Of a DNA stretch of 64,000 nt, positions 50,982 through 63,980 are shown in pieces. The position numbers and the translations under genes were made by a program. The DNA is from Anoplopoma fimbria. Its lineage: Eukaryota; Chordata; Actinopteri; Perciformes; Anoplopomatidae. Position 1 is the stretch's first letter, and every line of letters begins with the position of its first letter. The notes under the pieces were generated by a model. The model was not told the origin of the DNA. It saw nothing but the letters and a program-made list of their open reading frames with translations, and searched no databases. Location: NCBI RefSeq assembly GCF_027596085.1, contig NC_072458.1:18770384-18834383 (forward strand). The letters are read 5' to 3'.

Positions 50982-53900
50982 ATGCACATTAAACATGCAG
51001 ACACACAGATGCACAAAAAAACAAACTTAATGTGGATGCATATAGTCGTACTCACTCGACAGACCGTCGGACTCCATCGTGAAGTTGGTGATGTCCTCGT
51101 TGGGCCCGTCTCCCTCCGCTCCGACACCCTGCTCCCTGGTTCCCATGGCGAGGGAGCGTCGCTGGGCATGGATCTCTTCGGAGATGCTCTCTAGGTTGCG
51201 TAGTGCTGTGCGGTAGTCGGCCTTGGCAGCCACAAGTTTGGCCTGACGCTCTTCCACATGGCGCTTGAGTTGCTATGAGGGTTTAAACAGTTTTTCAGTA
51301 AACACACTGTCTCGGTAAAACTGTGTTTACATATGAATATTTACTTTTTTGACACACTGTTTCCTATGCTTAGTGAGCATAACATTTACACAGTAGTAGT
51401 AGTGACCACAACTAAGAGTCCAAAGTCATGTAGCATTGTGTGGTTGTACTGTGGAACAGTGGTACTTTTGAGCTAAATTTGGGACACTAGCGGCAGGTCC
51501 CGAGTCCATTAACTTCACTGGAAGAAGTGAACCTGAACATAGATTATGAATTCATTCTTTTGCTCCATACTCAAAATATATATATTGGGCCGATTTCTCA
51601 TTAGTCCCATATCTTTCAAACAGTCTGACACTGAAATGTCAATTTCAATAAACGTTTGTCAGCGCCTATTTTTCTGAACAAATGTGTATATATGAAAAAT
51701 ATTTGTATCCAAATATAACCCTTCTAAACAAGGGGGGAGGAGATAAACATATCATTACCACGTCCAGTAAAGAGATAGGAAGTGTTTACCTTTTCAAAAA
51801 TATTGGCAGAGCTTGTAATGCTTTATCTTTATTGTAGAACATCTTTTTGTATATTGTTTACCATGTTGTCTCAGTTTAGCATGCTAACATTTACTTATTT
51901 AGACTAAATAAAGTACAGCTTTCATTAGTGTTGAAGGTATTTGGTCATAAACTGAAATACTTGTCATATTAAAACTTTAAACAATGATTGTGCTGGATGG
52001 AAAGCTATGACAAATGTTATTAAAAATGTTTAAACTCCAGGGCTTTGAACTGTTTTGGCCTCAAATTTTAAATTGTTTAAAAGCATGCTAACATACGTAC
52101 CTCAAGCTGTAGATAACACTTGGCTTTCAGTTCAAAATACGGCCTACAGGGGGAGAAAAAAGAAGAAAAACTGAGAAAGGGAAAGGAGAAACTGTGCCAA
52201 CTGTCACTGGAGAAACTGCTGGAAGAATAACACTCCTCTGTGAGCAGTCACATTCCTTGGCTCTTACAAAGGGAGCACACCCCAACACTGCACAACCAAC
52301 AAATGAAACATCTGGACTGCATCAGATGACATCAAATTAGCCCCTCGCTTTCCCACACACAGCGAGGCCCGAGCAGGGGGGAAAAAAAATAAAGGAGACA
52401 TTCAGAGCGCAGACAAAGGAACAGACCTGGATTTGTGGATGGAGCGTTTGAGTTTCTTCTCCAACTGCCTCATGTGGCTGATACAAGAGTTGTAATTGGC
52501 CGCTGTTTTCCTGTGTTCGGCTTCACTGCGTGTTCTCGTCTGCTCGGCCTCCATCACCTGAAACAACCAAGAGGTTTTTATTCATTGTAGAAACGAAGCA
52601 AAAGATGGGAGCGTTCGGTCTAAACTTCAACCCTCATGCAAGCTTGGAACTTTTCCCCTATTCTTCAGCTGTCTTGCGTCATGTTTCGTGTACCCTCTGT
52701 GTGGCGTGGTTGAGCATTTCCTGCCAGGCGGAGTCAAACTGGCGGCTGTCCTCCTCCAGCAGCCTCTCCTCGGCCAGGGCGATGGTCTCCTTGGCCGCCC
52801 GCAGGATCTCAACCGCACGCTGGAACTCTTGAGTGGCCTTTTGGGCTTCAAGCTGGGCCTTGAGATCAAAGAGAAGAATCCGTTATAGCTCTAATAACAT
52901 CAAGTGTGAAAGCGAGGCAGCTACAAATTTCCTGCTTAAACTTAGGGTTTGATGATGGATTGGGATTTCACTCGATTGAGTGTGAAAAGCTTAAATCATA
53001 GCGTTGTGACATTAATTTGACATTAATCTCTACCAGCAGGTTGGCCCAGCCTTTGTTCCCACATGGTACGAGTGCAGCGGTTGACCTTGTGCTGCTTCCA
53101 GCTCTGTGTTTATCTTATGACCTACATTTCCTCCAGAAGAACCGCAGTCGATTCCTTATGACAGTCATAGAGGGGCGAATAACTCGCACACAGACACGGA
53201 AAGACAACCGTGCCTTCCTCCAATGGACAAACAGGAGCTTTGTCGCTAAGAAAATTCGACACACTTTTAGTGGGCTTTTCCTGCCCACAGTCTCGGTCAA
53301 TAGGAGGATTCATCCCGTCATGCTGGACATATTTGGACCCACTCTCTCCACTCAAGACAGGCGTCACTTTAAAGGTCAATGTATTGGCTGAATACTAAGC
53401 AGATACAGGGAGGGGAAAAAATCTGGTTTTCCTAGAAAAAGATAAGAAATGATAATGAAAATTGGGTTATCTGGGTAATTTGTAAATTGAATTGGGATAT
53501 TATATCTTTAAACTTTGCATTTGAGGATTCCCACATGGAAATGAGTTATAGCAAGGACTTATCTTAGACAATCACCTTTACTTTCTGGTGAAAGTATTAT
53601 ATTTAAAGGCATAATAATAAACTAATATGAATTAATTTGTTGCAAGACAAAGCAACCGTATAGAAATAAGCTTGGGCTGTGACACAGACATAAATACACA
53701 CATTAACATCACAATACATATGTATGGAATGTTTGAGGAAAGCTCAACCGCTGTATATCAACCATAAATCACAAACATATAAAAGAACCCAACATCTTAG
53801 CCCTTCTATCCATCGTACAGATCTTCAGTTTAAGCAACTGAAATGGTTTCAAGTATGCAAAAAAGCAAACTTGTATGTTAAATACTCTGCTCTTAGCCAA

Positions 53901-55742
53901 CTGGCGTATCATTTTACATGCATCTGAGACATTATGCAACAGCAGGCCGTCCCACTGTTACTCTTCCTCTGGTCCTTTAACTGCTTAATGGGGTTAAAGA
54001 ACATTTTGTACAGAGCAAGAGTTTAATTTAGAACACATTTCCCTTTTAAGCTGAAGGGAAATCAGTTATTGTACGTGGTGTTCAACACTTTGACATTTTA
54101 CAACACGTCTGTAAGTCCCCTTGTCCTGTTTTAACTGATTAGCCTGTCTGCAGTGACCGTATACTACAATGGTAATGACTCTGTCCTTGAGCATTTTGAA
54201 TGGATTATTGTTTGCTATTGTTGCAGCTAAACGGCCATTTTAAAGTACGATATAAAGCCTTCCATTCATGTTAAAACGATACAGTTTCTACAGATTTAAA
54301 CATAGATTGTTTGAGATTCAAATGTATTCTTTGCAAAAATCAATAGATGACAGGAGAGAAAACTTGACCCCACCATAGAAATAGTTGTTTTCCTCTACCT
54401 TAATCTGCTACTCGGTGCTTTGTTTTTAGAAAAGTTTTATTAATGATATGGCTATACTCACAGTGTGCATTAGAACACTGAAATGTTCGGGATTTGACAC
54501 ATTATACCTTACAAAATGTATAATAAGAGTGGAACCAACACAGTTTGAGCTCCTACTGCCGCTGTGTTCTGCACACAAAACCAAACTACAGGTGTGAAAG
54601 CACCATAAAACAGTAAAGATGTGTGACGTAAAAGCAAAATATTGCGCTAAGCTACCAATAGAGATGAGGGGAACCGCAGTTCTCTGTGTGTTCGTCACTA
54701 TGAGCGACACGTTTCACATTAAACAGCTGTAACAGCTCCCAAAAGGGTCAGTGTAGGTCCTCTCAGCTGTTGCACGCTTTTTTCTCACGGCGTTCCCTGG
54801 CTTTCTGTTGCATTAACCCCCGTGACATGACCTCCTGCCACTGTCAGCCATGTATATGATAACGGCTCCTACGGTGACGTGAGCAAGCGTGGATCTGCAT
54901 CATCTTGCGCAAATTGTAGAAAATCCAGCAGCGGGCATCTTTTGTGTCTATTGTGGCGTTATCTTGACAGGTTAGATAACTTATCCTGGTTTGTCGAAGC
55001 CCCTTAGAGAAGGTGAAGAGAGAGAGGAAAGGAGTGGGAAGATAACAGCTGATCTTTGCACCTAATCTGTTAGTTTGACTGGCAAAGATGACTCCGACCT
55101 CTTTGTCTCCCATCATGACCCATTTCCCAGGCTCGGAGAAGAGAAGGGGTGCAGGGGAAAACAGAAGGACGATGATGGATATTTGATGAGGACGGAATAG
55201 AGAAGAAACAGAGACTTTAACACTATCAATCAATGGCTTTTGTCAAGTTGAAGATAAAAAAATAAAAAAATAAAAAGTCACCCAGAAGTGACCGTCCTCC
55301 AGCAGCACACTTCCTTTCTCATGCCGGTTTGGTGTTTTACTCACAGTGTTGTCAGTGGCGTAGCTGACCAAACACAGTGACTCTGCCTCTGTGAGCAGCA
55401 TGCATCGAGGGTGGAGGACACAATTTCCCCGTTATCTTTGTGGCACAGAAGCCTGCTGAGCATTGAGGGGGCATTGTTATCAGTTAATTAACTTGATGTC
55501 ACAGAGCCCACAATATCTGACTGTATGTGAGGGAAAACAATACAATGGTTTTAGTCTTAAATGCCATGACACGCTGTCAGCTCGCATATGCACGAGCTGG
55601 CTGTGCACATGATTCATTTTTTAATTCACGTGTCGGAGGCATCATCATGTCTGACGCCTTTTTGTCTTGAAAATTCACCCCATTTACAGCTTTCTGGAGG
55701 TGAGAGATGGAGGGTGAGGACGTGGAGAGAGGTGAGGAAACA

Positions 55743-55792
<50 letters not shown>

Positions 55793-55943
55793 CAGGAGAC
55801 AGACAGGCAGCGGGGCAGAAGACAATGCTGGGTAAAAAGGACAGTAGAGGCAAATTCCTGAACACCGAACCCCAGTTTGTTGGAATGTGGGAGGATAAAC
55901 ATGGGGGGTTGGGGTATGAGACTGGCTATTGGGTGGGGGTAGG

Positions 55944-56025
<82 letters not shown>

Positions 56026-56175
56026 GTTAGGGTCAGTGAGGATAAGCATTTGAATTCCTTTAAAGTAGGTCATGTATTAAATATTAAATATTCCTCCATA
56101 AATCATGACCAGACAATACGCCAGTTTAACTTTGGGGATTCATCGGCTTTGCTCTATTTAATCCCCCCAGATCAT

Positions 56176-56267
<92 letters not shown>

Positions 56268-56403
56268 ATAAACACGTGCACAAAGCTAAGGAAGGCTTTG
56301 CATCTTTTCACGTGGTGCCATCAAAATTCAAAACCTCCCAGTAATCCCAGACTCCCTCGTGTAACTGGCAGGTAGTTTGTCATACAGCAACAGGGATAAG
56401 CAA

Positions 56404-56492
<89 letters not shown>

Positions 56493-57046
56493 AAATCTAT
56501 TTCAGTTTGACATCTCAGCTCTGACACACAAATGTCAGCCATCTGATGAACGACTCATAAGCTTCTTCCCTATTGGCTGAGAAGAGGGGGTTGCCGGACT
56601 CTAAATTTCTGGTGCTGCCCAATCAGATGAAAGCCTCAGGAGGCCGGAGCGACTGAAACGGTGAAGGACGTGACCCATCAGAGAGGGAGCGGCACACACA
56701 AATGCCCCGACCATCGCTCCCCGCTTTGCTTCTACCTGCAACAGTGCAGCAAAGGAGGCAACACAGATTGTGGAAAAAAAAATATGCCAAAACCAGCAGT
56801 TTTAAAGCAGCTTAATTCCTCTTTCCCACACTGGGTCGGTGTGTGTGTTGGTGTGTGTTTGTTTGTGTGACACCAGTTTAGGATACAGAGGTGTGACTGA
56901 GTTTAAAAATAGGCATCACGTGACTGTGCTCCCTTTAAGTAGATATAAACTGAGCTCCTTAAACTTCTCATCGGTAATCCTCAGTAAGCCTGACCTCACG
57001 CTCCCTATCTGCCGACACACCAGCTCTCTTTTGTGAATGTGTGTGT

Positions 57047-57103
<57 letters not shown>

Positions 57104-60100
57104 TCTACCTGTCTTGCTAATTTGCGGGCTTCCCAGTACGGTTTGGATTCGTCCACAGGTCGTCCGACCCTCTTCGCCTGCTCGTCCAGCTTCAATGTCG
57201 CCTCCACCAGCACGGCGCGAAACCGCTGACGGTAGTCCTAGACACAGATACATACACAAGATTCATTATTTTCTATAGACTTTATCATCTATTGATCTCA
57301 TTGTCAGTTGACCACTCATCCTGTTGTGTTAGCAATAATAGCAATACAATCAAATAGCTTATTTATTAGGCTAAAATATGAATCACTGATACAGTATGCA
57401 TAAGTTTAAAGGTATTTTTTTTTTTTATTTTACATTTTTACCAGTTCTATGTGACTGATAGAGAAAAAAGGTCTGTTCCCTACATTTAAGAAGGCCTGAC
57501 ATTATCATTTATATTACTGAGAACCTTGAATAAAATGTCCACAACATGACTTTTTTTAAAGCTACTGCAAATTCATCTAGCTGTAGAAACTCTAAAAAAT
57601 ACTTGGATTACAAATGTTATATGAGTTTATCTCATTAAATAGATACACCACAGAAAAATGTGCAATTAACCACCCAGCCACATATGTACAGTAACAGAAT
57701 GTACCACATGCTGGCTATCTCACTGCTGCACAGCATGAATGTTGATGTGCATGCTCTATAGGAAGAGCATGCCAGTTTAGACCTATGATAACTTGAATGG
57801 ATATAAAATGATTCAAACGTGACTTCTGGACTTTCCAAATATCATGCGGCTGAACTGATCAAATTCTGATAGTGAAACGTGTCATTTTGCTCAAAACTAT
57901 CCAACACTGAGAGCCAGTCAGCATGATTGTGTAACGCCACAATTCAGTACTCTTTAGTTCACAATTTTTGCACTTTTTCTGCAATTCTTTTCTAACATGT
58001 AATTAGAAACAAATCCCAGATTTCTACTTTACTCAAGACTTTAATGTTTTAAGCTTCAGCCACGAGTCGGCTTGCCCTGCAGCATGTACTGTCCTGCTGG
58101 CCCTGATCAATTTGGCCTGGCGCCTCCAAAACGGCTCTTCTAATTCAAGTCACCACTAAACCATAAGCCAAATACAAGCACATGCACTGATATACAGTGC
58201 TGCTGTGTCTCACTTTTATTTGCATGCTCCTGAGTGTGGTTGTGCCTACATTCTTTGGAGGTTAAATCATGTTTTGAGAACTGTTATTGCGCAATTGGCA
58301 ATATCTCTGTGTGTGTGTGTGTGTGTGTGTGTGCGCTTCTTTGGGGTGAAGCCCAAGGTGGCACGGTGACAGTAGACCTTTTATTCATGGGCGACGTCTG
58401 TCATCTCCTAATCTATACGCCGGGGTTACTTAGTGTGAGTCTGCATGTGTTGCAATTCTCAGAGAGGAGAGTTTGAAAGACAGCGACACCTGCATCCTGT
58501 CCGTTACGACGGACGGAAGAATACGAGCGAGGGTAAAAGAAGAAAAAGGGTGAGGGCGCTACAGGAAGCACACTTCCTGTGACTTCATGATGTTTCCTGA
58601 CTTCCTGTTCCTGCATAAAGATAGTGATGCAGCATGAAGGCTAGGAAGTATATTCTGTCCAGTCATATGTATACATTGTAGGAGATGTCACTCACTCTTC
58701 ATCTCTAAACGCAATCTTGAATCTCTGCCATGAGAGGTTTTTAACTTTATGTTGGCAGAGTGGAGAACCTCAAATATGAGGTTGGATTTTTAACCTCGCT
58801 GCCTCGGCTTTTCCTGAATCCTCTGAATCTACTGTACACGCTCCTTAATCAACTCCAGACTCTGCAGGGAAACAGCCTGCAGCCTGCCAGCGGCACTTCT
58901 CACATTCTTCAGCTCCCCGACTTTAATTCTGCCTCACGACGAATTACCTTCTTTTTTTTTTCCTTCTATGTTTGCTTGTGTCTGTGTATGTTTTTATATC
59001 AGTTATGGAAATATTTCCAGTTTTTCCACCGAATAAACCCTGCAAACAGCCGTTAAAAACCGCTCACAGCAGATGGGTAAACTTGAGCAGCAATTATCCA
59101 GTATTTATCTGGAAAATCTAAATTAAGCCATTTCTAATAATAGTCCCAACATTGAGACGTGTGTGTATACAAATCCTGTCCTCTACATTTATTCCTGCAA
59201 CTTCCTTGTGGCATTTGGATGTGAGTGAAGGTCTAATGAGAAACAGAAGGGGCCTACTTCGAGGAAAAGAAAACATGGACGGCCTCTGGAATGTTTTGAC
59301 TTTTGCTGAACAGTAACCTTCCTAGTAAGCGTTTCAATCCAGGCGAGCGCTGTAAAAAAAACAAAAAACTACCACCCTCCATCTTTCTGCTCTTTCTCAA
59401 TGCATTGTGCAGCTTTTTTCCTGCTTTAAAAAAATGTGAGGTATGTTCTTAAAGGAAACAAGGAGAGCACTTGGGTTTTACATTGCTCCAAATGTGCCAT
59501 TCAAATATTATATTTAACATTCAGATCACAGTTACGCCTCTTGTAGCACTAAGAGTTCCTACGCTGCAGCGTTATTAAGGAGGAGTGACAGTCAGCCGCT
59601 TCAGTTTTTCCAGATTTTCCCACAGAAGCAGCTCCCGCATTTAGAAAAAAAAAAATCTCCATCTTTGCAAGACTTTCCATGCAAACAGTTTCTATGATGA
59701 CCTCGCTGCTAGGCAGATTCGTGAAACCCAACTGGAAACAAGATGAATGATCTCACAGCTCCAACGGGGTTTCCCTTTTGTTCAGAGTGAGATTTTGAAT
59801 CTGAATGTGAGACTTAATGGCTCCTCGAGGTTGGTGTTTTAGTTCATCCATGACTGGGAGTGTTTACCCCAGCAGGGAGACAGGCACTGATGATGATGAC
59901 ATTCACGTTGGTGGTTGGTGGTTGGTGTTTGGTCTTACCTCCAGCTCGCTCTCCCAGCGGTTAATGTCATCTGTGGACTGGTTCAACTTCTCCAGTTCTC
60001 CCTGTTTACAGAAAACAAGGCATGCATGGAAGGACACGGAGGGAAAGAGGGTTAAAAAACAGATTGTGAGTCTGGAGGCCAAACTGTGTGACTTCTGTCT

Positions 60101-60121
60101 ACCAGACTGCTGAGCATGCAC

Positions 60122-60192
<71 letters not shown>

Positions 60193-60364
60193 AAAGCCTT
60201 AAAGGACAAGAACTCTCAATTTATTTAAGATTCTATTCAATTTCATGCACAGATGACACATTCAGTAAATAATAACTTGTGTTGAGTGGAACAGTAGTTG
60301 TTGCATTAATACAATAAAGCAGTTATATTTCATATATATACATATATATGTGTGTATATATACA

Positions 60365-60423
<59 letters not shown>

Positions 60424-60650
60424 ATTTAAATGTCCACTGTATAACATTTCAATTCATATTCTACACGACCTGACTTTGACTGGGCTTCTTTTTTCAATCT
60501 CAATGTCACTTTCACTGGTGGCCACATCTGGATTTAATTTTTTTTTTTAAATCCCACCTGGATTCTTGGATCCACTTGTTCCTCTTCTTCTTCCTCATCG
60601 GCACACTGCGAGTCCTCCTCACAATTATGCCCATTTTGTAAAGGATCCAT
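49262..60650 (-). CDS. sh3bp5: SH3 domain-binding protein 5 (Sab; Rab11 GEF and mitochondrial JNK anchor), spliced, one frame break
   Basis: The mammalian protein is a coiled-coil Rab11 exchange factor and also binds JNK at the mitochondrial outer membrane. Exons, high to low: 60650-60558, 60001-59939, 57237-57109, 52858-52694, 52557-52427, 52143-52101, 51272-51056, 50886-50513, 49437-49262. Seen: acidic start ending EEEEEEQVDPRIQ; GELEKLNQSTDDINRWESEL; DESKPYWEARKLARQ; RQFDSAWQEMLNHATQR; MRQLEKKLKRSIHKSRPYFE; LRNLESISEEIHAQRRSLAM; LLGPRSQCSGASSPDCDQER; GDRAEGAEATLE. Every junction phase fits, except that exon 50886-50513 needs one more base to hold a single frame (C-rich tract near 50715-50740). 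With that base the protein would have 463 residues, close to human SH3BP5. These signatures exclude SH3BP5L. The hydrophobic stretch of the mammalian protein just before GPRSxCSG is not evident here. The a/b paralogue cannot be assigned. Confidence 0.88.
50892..50978. repeat. (CA)n microsatellite abutting an sh3bp5 splice acceptor
   Basis: An 87-base CA run. In the transcript the intron ends (UG)n followed directly by UUUCAG and the exon starting at 50886. Confidence 0.97.
55746..55788. repeat. (AG)n microsatellite
   Basis: About 43 bases of AG dinucleotides in the large sh3bp5 intron between 52858 and 57109. Confidence 0.95.
55949..56024. repeat. (GT)n microsatellite
   Basis: A 75-base GT run in the large sh3bp5 intron. 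It forms an inverted partner with the (CA)n tracts at 56177 and 56406. Confidence 0.97.
56177..56266. repeat. (CA)n microsatellite
   Basis: A 90-base CA run in the large sh3bp5 intron, about 150 bases from the (GT)n tract at 55949. Confidence 0.97.
56406..56488. repeat. (CA)n microsatellite
   Basis: An 83-base CA run, the third long dinucleotide tract within 550 bases of the same sh3bp5 intron. Confidence 0.97.
57046..57102. repeat. (GT)n microsatellite beside an sh3bp5 splice donor
   Basis: In the transcript the donor reads GTAGAG and runs at once into (AC)n after the exon ending at 57109. Confidence 0.95.
60126..60190. repeat. (GT)n microsatellite in the first sh3bp5 intron
   Basis: About 60 bases of GT within the 60002-60557 intron. 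Confidence 0.95.
60365..60423. repeat. (TATC)n microsatellite
   Basis: About 14 TATC tetramers, preceded by an ATATATAC-rich stretch, in the first sh3bp5 intron. Confidence 0.95.
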
Positions 60651-60796
60651 TTTCGGGATATCTGCTGGTTTATTAATTTTTGGGGTGAAAGAAAATGTGG
60701 GTCTCCACTGCAAACAAAAGAGCGACCCCGGAGAGTGCTGGACAGCTGTGTGCGTCCTCACCAACCTTTACACTGAGTCCACTCCATGCTCCAGCC

Positions 60797-60805
60797 TTTT
60801 CTTTT

Positions 60806-60840
<35 letters not shown>

Positions 60841-60856
60841 GTCTGTCTTTCTTTCA
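60797..60856. repeat. (CTTT)n microsatellite upstream of sh3bp5
   Basis: About 14 CTTT tetramers with one GTCTGT interruption, 150-200 bases upstream of the sh3bp5 start codon. It falls between the start codon and a GC-richer stretch (60860-60960) that may be the promoter or 5' UTR. Confidence 0.93.
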
Positions 60857-61169
60857 GGCTGCAGGTCTTCCAGAGGAGCAGAGGATCCGCAGTCTGCAGC
60901 CCGGGGAGCGCGTCTATCCGCTGGGAGATCCGACACTCACTCACTCACTGTGGGGAAGACCACAACCTCAGGGATAGGCAGCAGAAAAGACTGTGGAAAA
61001 GAAAGTAGTAAAGTATCTATAATGATCCACATGGATACTTCTGCTGTAGACTTTCAAAATAAAAGCCATTTAGTGTAGCAGCAGTTGTATTTCAAAACGT
61101 GGGCAGACTATGATAGCTATCAATATGTTGATGCTTTGTCAAACAAACTTATCATGCAATAAATACTTG

Positions 61170-61177
<8 letters not shown>

Positions 61178-61214
<37 letters not shown>
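61178..61214. repeat. (AT)n microsatellite
   Basis: About 36 bases of uninterrupted AT. Confidence 0.95.
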
Positions 61215-61216
<2 letters not shown>

Positions 61217-61382
61217 AAAAAAAACAGCTTGGACCCTTTGCTTAAATTGACCTTAGTGGACGTAATGATGGTTTTGGATAGCGTCCTAAGAAGTATGGGC
61301 CTAACGTCAATTCAGGAATCAAACTGGTGACAAGTCCTCAATTAGAACCTTTACTGTACATTTTGGATGTCGATATTCAGCC

Positions 61383-61650
61383 CTAAGATAAGATAAGATA
61401 AGATAAGATAATCCTTTATTAGTCCCGCAACGGGGGAATTTGCAGGCTTACAACAGCTTAGAGTAAAGTGCACACAAGAGACATAGTAGAAGAAGACAAG
61501 ATAAAAAATGAAAAATAAAAATAAAATAAAACAAGTATTATAAATAAGCAATAAAAAAAACAGTAGAAAAAACAACAATAACTGAAATATTATATTTACA
61601 GACAGAGAAAAAAACAACAACTATTTTAAACTTTTTTTTTTAAAACACTA
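61383..61650 (-). mobile_element. LINE 3'-end fragment with (TATCT)n tail
   Basis: On the minus strand this ends TTCCCCCGTTGCGGGACTAA, TAAAGG, then ATTATC and (TTATC)n. Upstream of that tail it has CACTTTACTCTAAGCTG and an A/T-rich body. The tail type matches those at 4796, 44240 and 63935, and the short target-like pentamer is iterated five times. Confidence 0.6.
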
Positions 61651-62399
61651 AACCTACACATGACTACTAGTGTGTTAACCAGTTAAGATCCTAACAAGGA
61701 ATGACATTGAGCATTGCATAATAATAGTACAAATAGTGTAATGTCGACTCATAGATGAATCATAATAGTTATAATGATGATTTTGACTCAGCAGACGAGG
61801 AGGAGTTTTGGAGGTGTCTAAAGTTGGATTAAGAGTCGGGCCATGGCCACAATCTCCCCTGCTGTGACCATTAGACCATTCTCCCCACAGGTATATGCAA
61901 ACACAATTTTGGACTTTGATACATGTTGACACCTTGTTTTTGTATTTATTTTATTTTTCTATTGTCTCCTCTTCTTAGTGTTTGTTTGTTTTTTACTCTA
62001 TTGAAGCTAATTTCCCGTGCCCACATTTCTTTTATAATCTTCAGTTTGTTTTATTACTTGTTTTACTTTCATCCACTATATTAACTGGTTTTGTGTGCCA
62101 TTATGTTTGCATTTAATTGAAAAGTTAATTAACAACTTCAATTAAAATACATACCTATTTTGATACTTTCTCATAATGTACTTCCGGGAGCCTGTTGCAG
62201 CAGCTCTCTCCCAACTTTGCTCCTTTTCCATTTTTTTCTTCTACTTTTATTCATTGTTGTTTTCTTTTTTCTTTTTTTTGTATGTTCCTGCTTCAGCATC
62301 TTAGTTGTAGCGTTTTTTTTTTCCTCTCTCTTCGTACAATTGGATTTTTATTTTTATTTTATTGTATAATATGTTTTATTTATTATCTTAATCTGTTTC

Positions 62400-62470
62400 T
62401 CTGTACTTGAGCTGCTGCAACACCCGAATTTCCCCCATGGGGATCAATAAAGGAATATCTATCTATCTAT
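62400..62470 (+). repeat. LINE-type 3' tail inside the inverted repeat centre
   Basis: Reads GAATTTCCCCCATGGGGATC then AATAAAGGAATATC and (TATC)n. It is the same class of hairpin-plus-AATAAAGG tail seen elsewhere in the window, here in the plus orientation. Confidence 0.6.
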
Positions 62471-62548
62471 ATCATAATCTATATCTATAACCTATAGCCA
62501 TTAACAATTTGTGACTGATTCTTGTTCTTGTGTCATACTACTAAAACA

Positions 62549-62608
62549 AGTGTTATTTAGATAATCTTATTTAACCTTAATGTAAATACGATTATCTAAA
62601 TAACACTT
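62549..62608. repeat. Short perfect palindrome with 18-base arms
   Basis: AGTGTTATTTAGATAATC at 62550-62567 is the exact reverse complement of GATTATCTAAATAACACT at 62590-62607, with a 22-base loop between. Confidence 0.85.
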
Positions 62609-63689
62609 TAGCCCGGAAGTTCATTATGAGAAAATATCAAAATAGGTATGTATTTTAATTTAAGTTGTTAATTAACTTTTCAATTAAATGCAAACATAAT
62701 GGCACAAGAAACCAGTTACTATATTGGATCAAAGTAAAACAAGTAATAAAACAAACTGAAGATTATAAAATAAATATGATCACGGGAAATTAGCTTCAAT
62801 AGAGTAAAAAAACAAACAAACAAACACTAAGAAGTGGAGACAAGAGAAAAAAATCAACATATATGACACAGTTTCTTTGCCCAAATCCTTTTACTTTCCC
62901 CCAAACTACGCTTTTATTTTGGCAGGACACTTGCTCATACTTCCTGGTCTTATTGCAGCTTCTTGATGGGAGCTTGGAGCAGCTCCAGCCTGGGATGGGA
63001 TGGTGAGCTGGTTTCACTCGCCCTCTGGTGGTGAGGACTCCTGGGAGCAGGGAGGGTGAGACCGGAGGCATGATAATGGGCAGCCCATTCCAGTAAACAC
63101 TGTGGTGGATAGTTAAACCAGTGGCTTCCAGTATGGCATCGGTGGGAGGTCATTTAAGGTTGTTGTTATTGTGTCAGAGAGTTTAGGTGAAGTAGTAATT
63201 CTATACATATTTTAGAATGAAAGTTTATGTTTTTATGAAAAGGAATACATTAAAACAGTATCTTGTGCTTTAACTTTCCATTTAATGCAGTTAATTAAGT
63301 GAAAAAAACATAAGGTTTTGGGTCAAAATATGACATTATTTTAATGAATATTGATGTTGTATCCACATATTATTTTACTATCTGAGCCGGAGATTTCATT
63401 GCTCACTCTCGAAATAGTAGTTTGACAACAAAAAAAATAATCTTAGCACAAGGTCTAAGGTCAACCACTTGGTAGAAATGTTCCAGAGCTTTCTGATCTT
63501 GTGCAATTTTAAGAAAACACATTATAAATATTACATACCAAACCTACTCATCCTAAGCAAGTAAAACCAAGCCTACATTATGGGGATATGATTATGTATC
63601 AGATAGTTTTTTATATATTCGTGATTTGGGGTGAACTAGTCTAAATCTATATCAACTTTATTGGGGGGGGAAAAACGTATATTATGGTA

Positions 63690-63980
63690 GTATCGGTATT
63701 TAGACAGCATTCATTAGACAATGATGACTCTAGTGTTTTCCTCAGTATAGCTATAATAGCTATTCCTCATAGCTATAATAGTTTTTCTGTCTGTACATAT
63801 AATATTTCAGTTATTGTGGATTCTTTACTGTTTTTATTGCTTATTTATAATACTTGTTTTTTATTTTATCTTGTTTTTCTTTTACTATGTCTCTTGTTTG
63901 CACTATACCCTATGCTGCTGTAATCCTGTAAATGTCCCCGCTGCGGGACTAATAAAGGATTATCTTATTTTATATTGTAT
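63690..63980 (+). mobile_element. LINE 3'-end fragment at the right side of the window
   Basis: An AT-rich body with TTTGCACTATACCCTATGCT, ending AATGTCCCCGCTGCGGGACT, AATAAAGGATTATCTTAT. The tail is nearly the reverse complement of the one at 61383, so the two copies point in opposite directions 2.5 kb apart. Confidence 0.6.

Larger units (their letters stand above)
61955..62855. repeat. Large inverted repeat: about 235-base arms around a 420-base centre
   Basis: The left arm, about 61955-62188, runs from TTGTCTCCTCTTCTTAGTG to TCTCATAATGTACTTCCGGG. The right arm, about 62612-62855, is its near-identical reverse complement, from CCCGGAAGTTCATTATGAGA to CACTAAGAAGTGGAGACAAG. Small indels and substitutions separate the arms. 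The centre contains a LINE-type tail ending near 62465 and a short palindrome at 62549-62608. Confidence 0.85.

Noticed and set aside
53017..53391. A 124-codon plus-strand open frame in an sh3bp5 intron
   Set aside because: There is no recognisable motif, and the opposite strand is also open in two frames, so it looks like chance.
55588..56271. A 227-codon plus-strand open frame
   Set aside because: It chains an (AG)n run, a (GT)n run and a (CA)n run, so openness comes from microsatellites. It lies antisense within an sh3bp5 intron.
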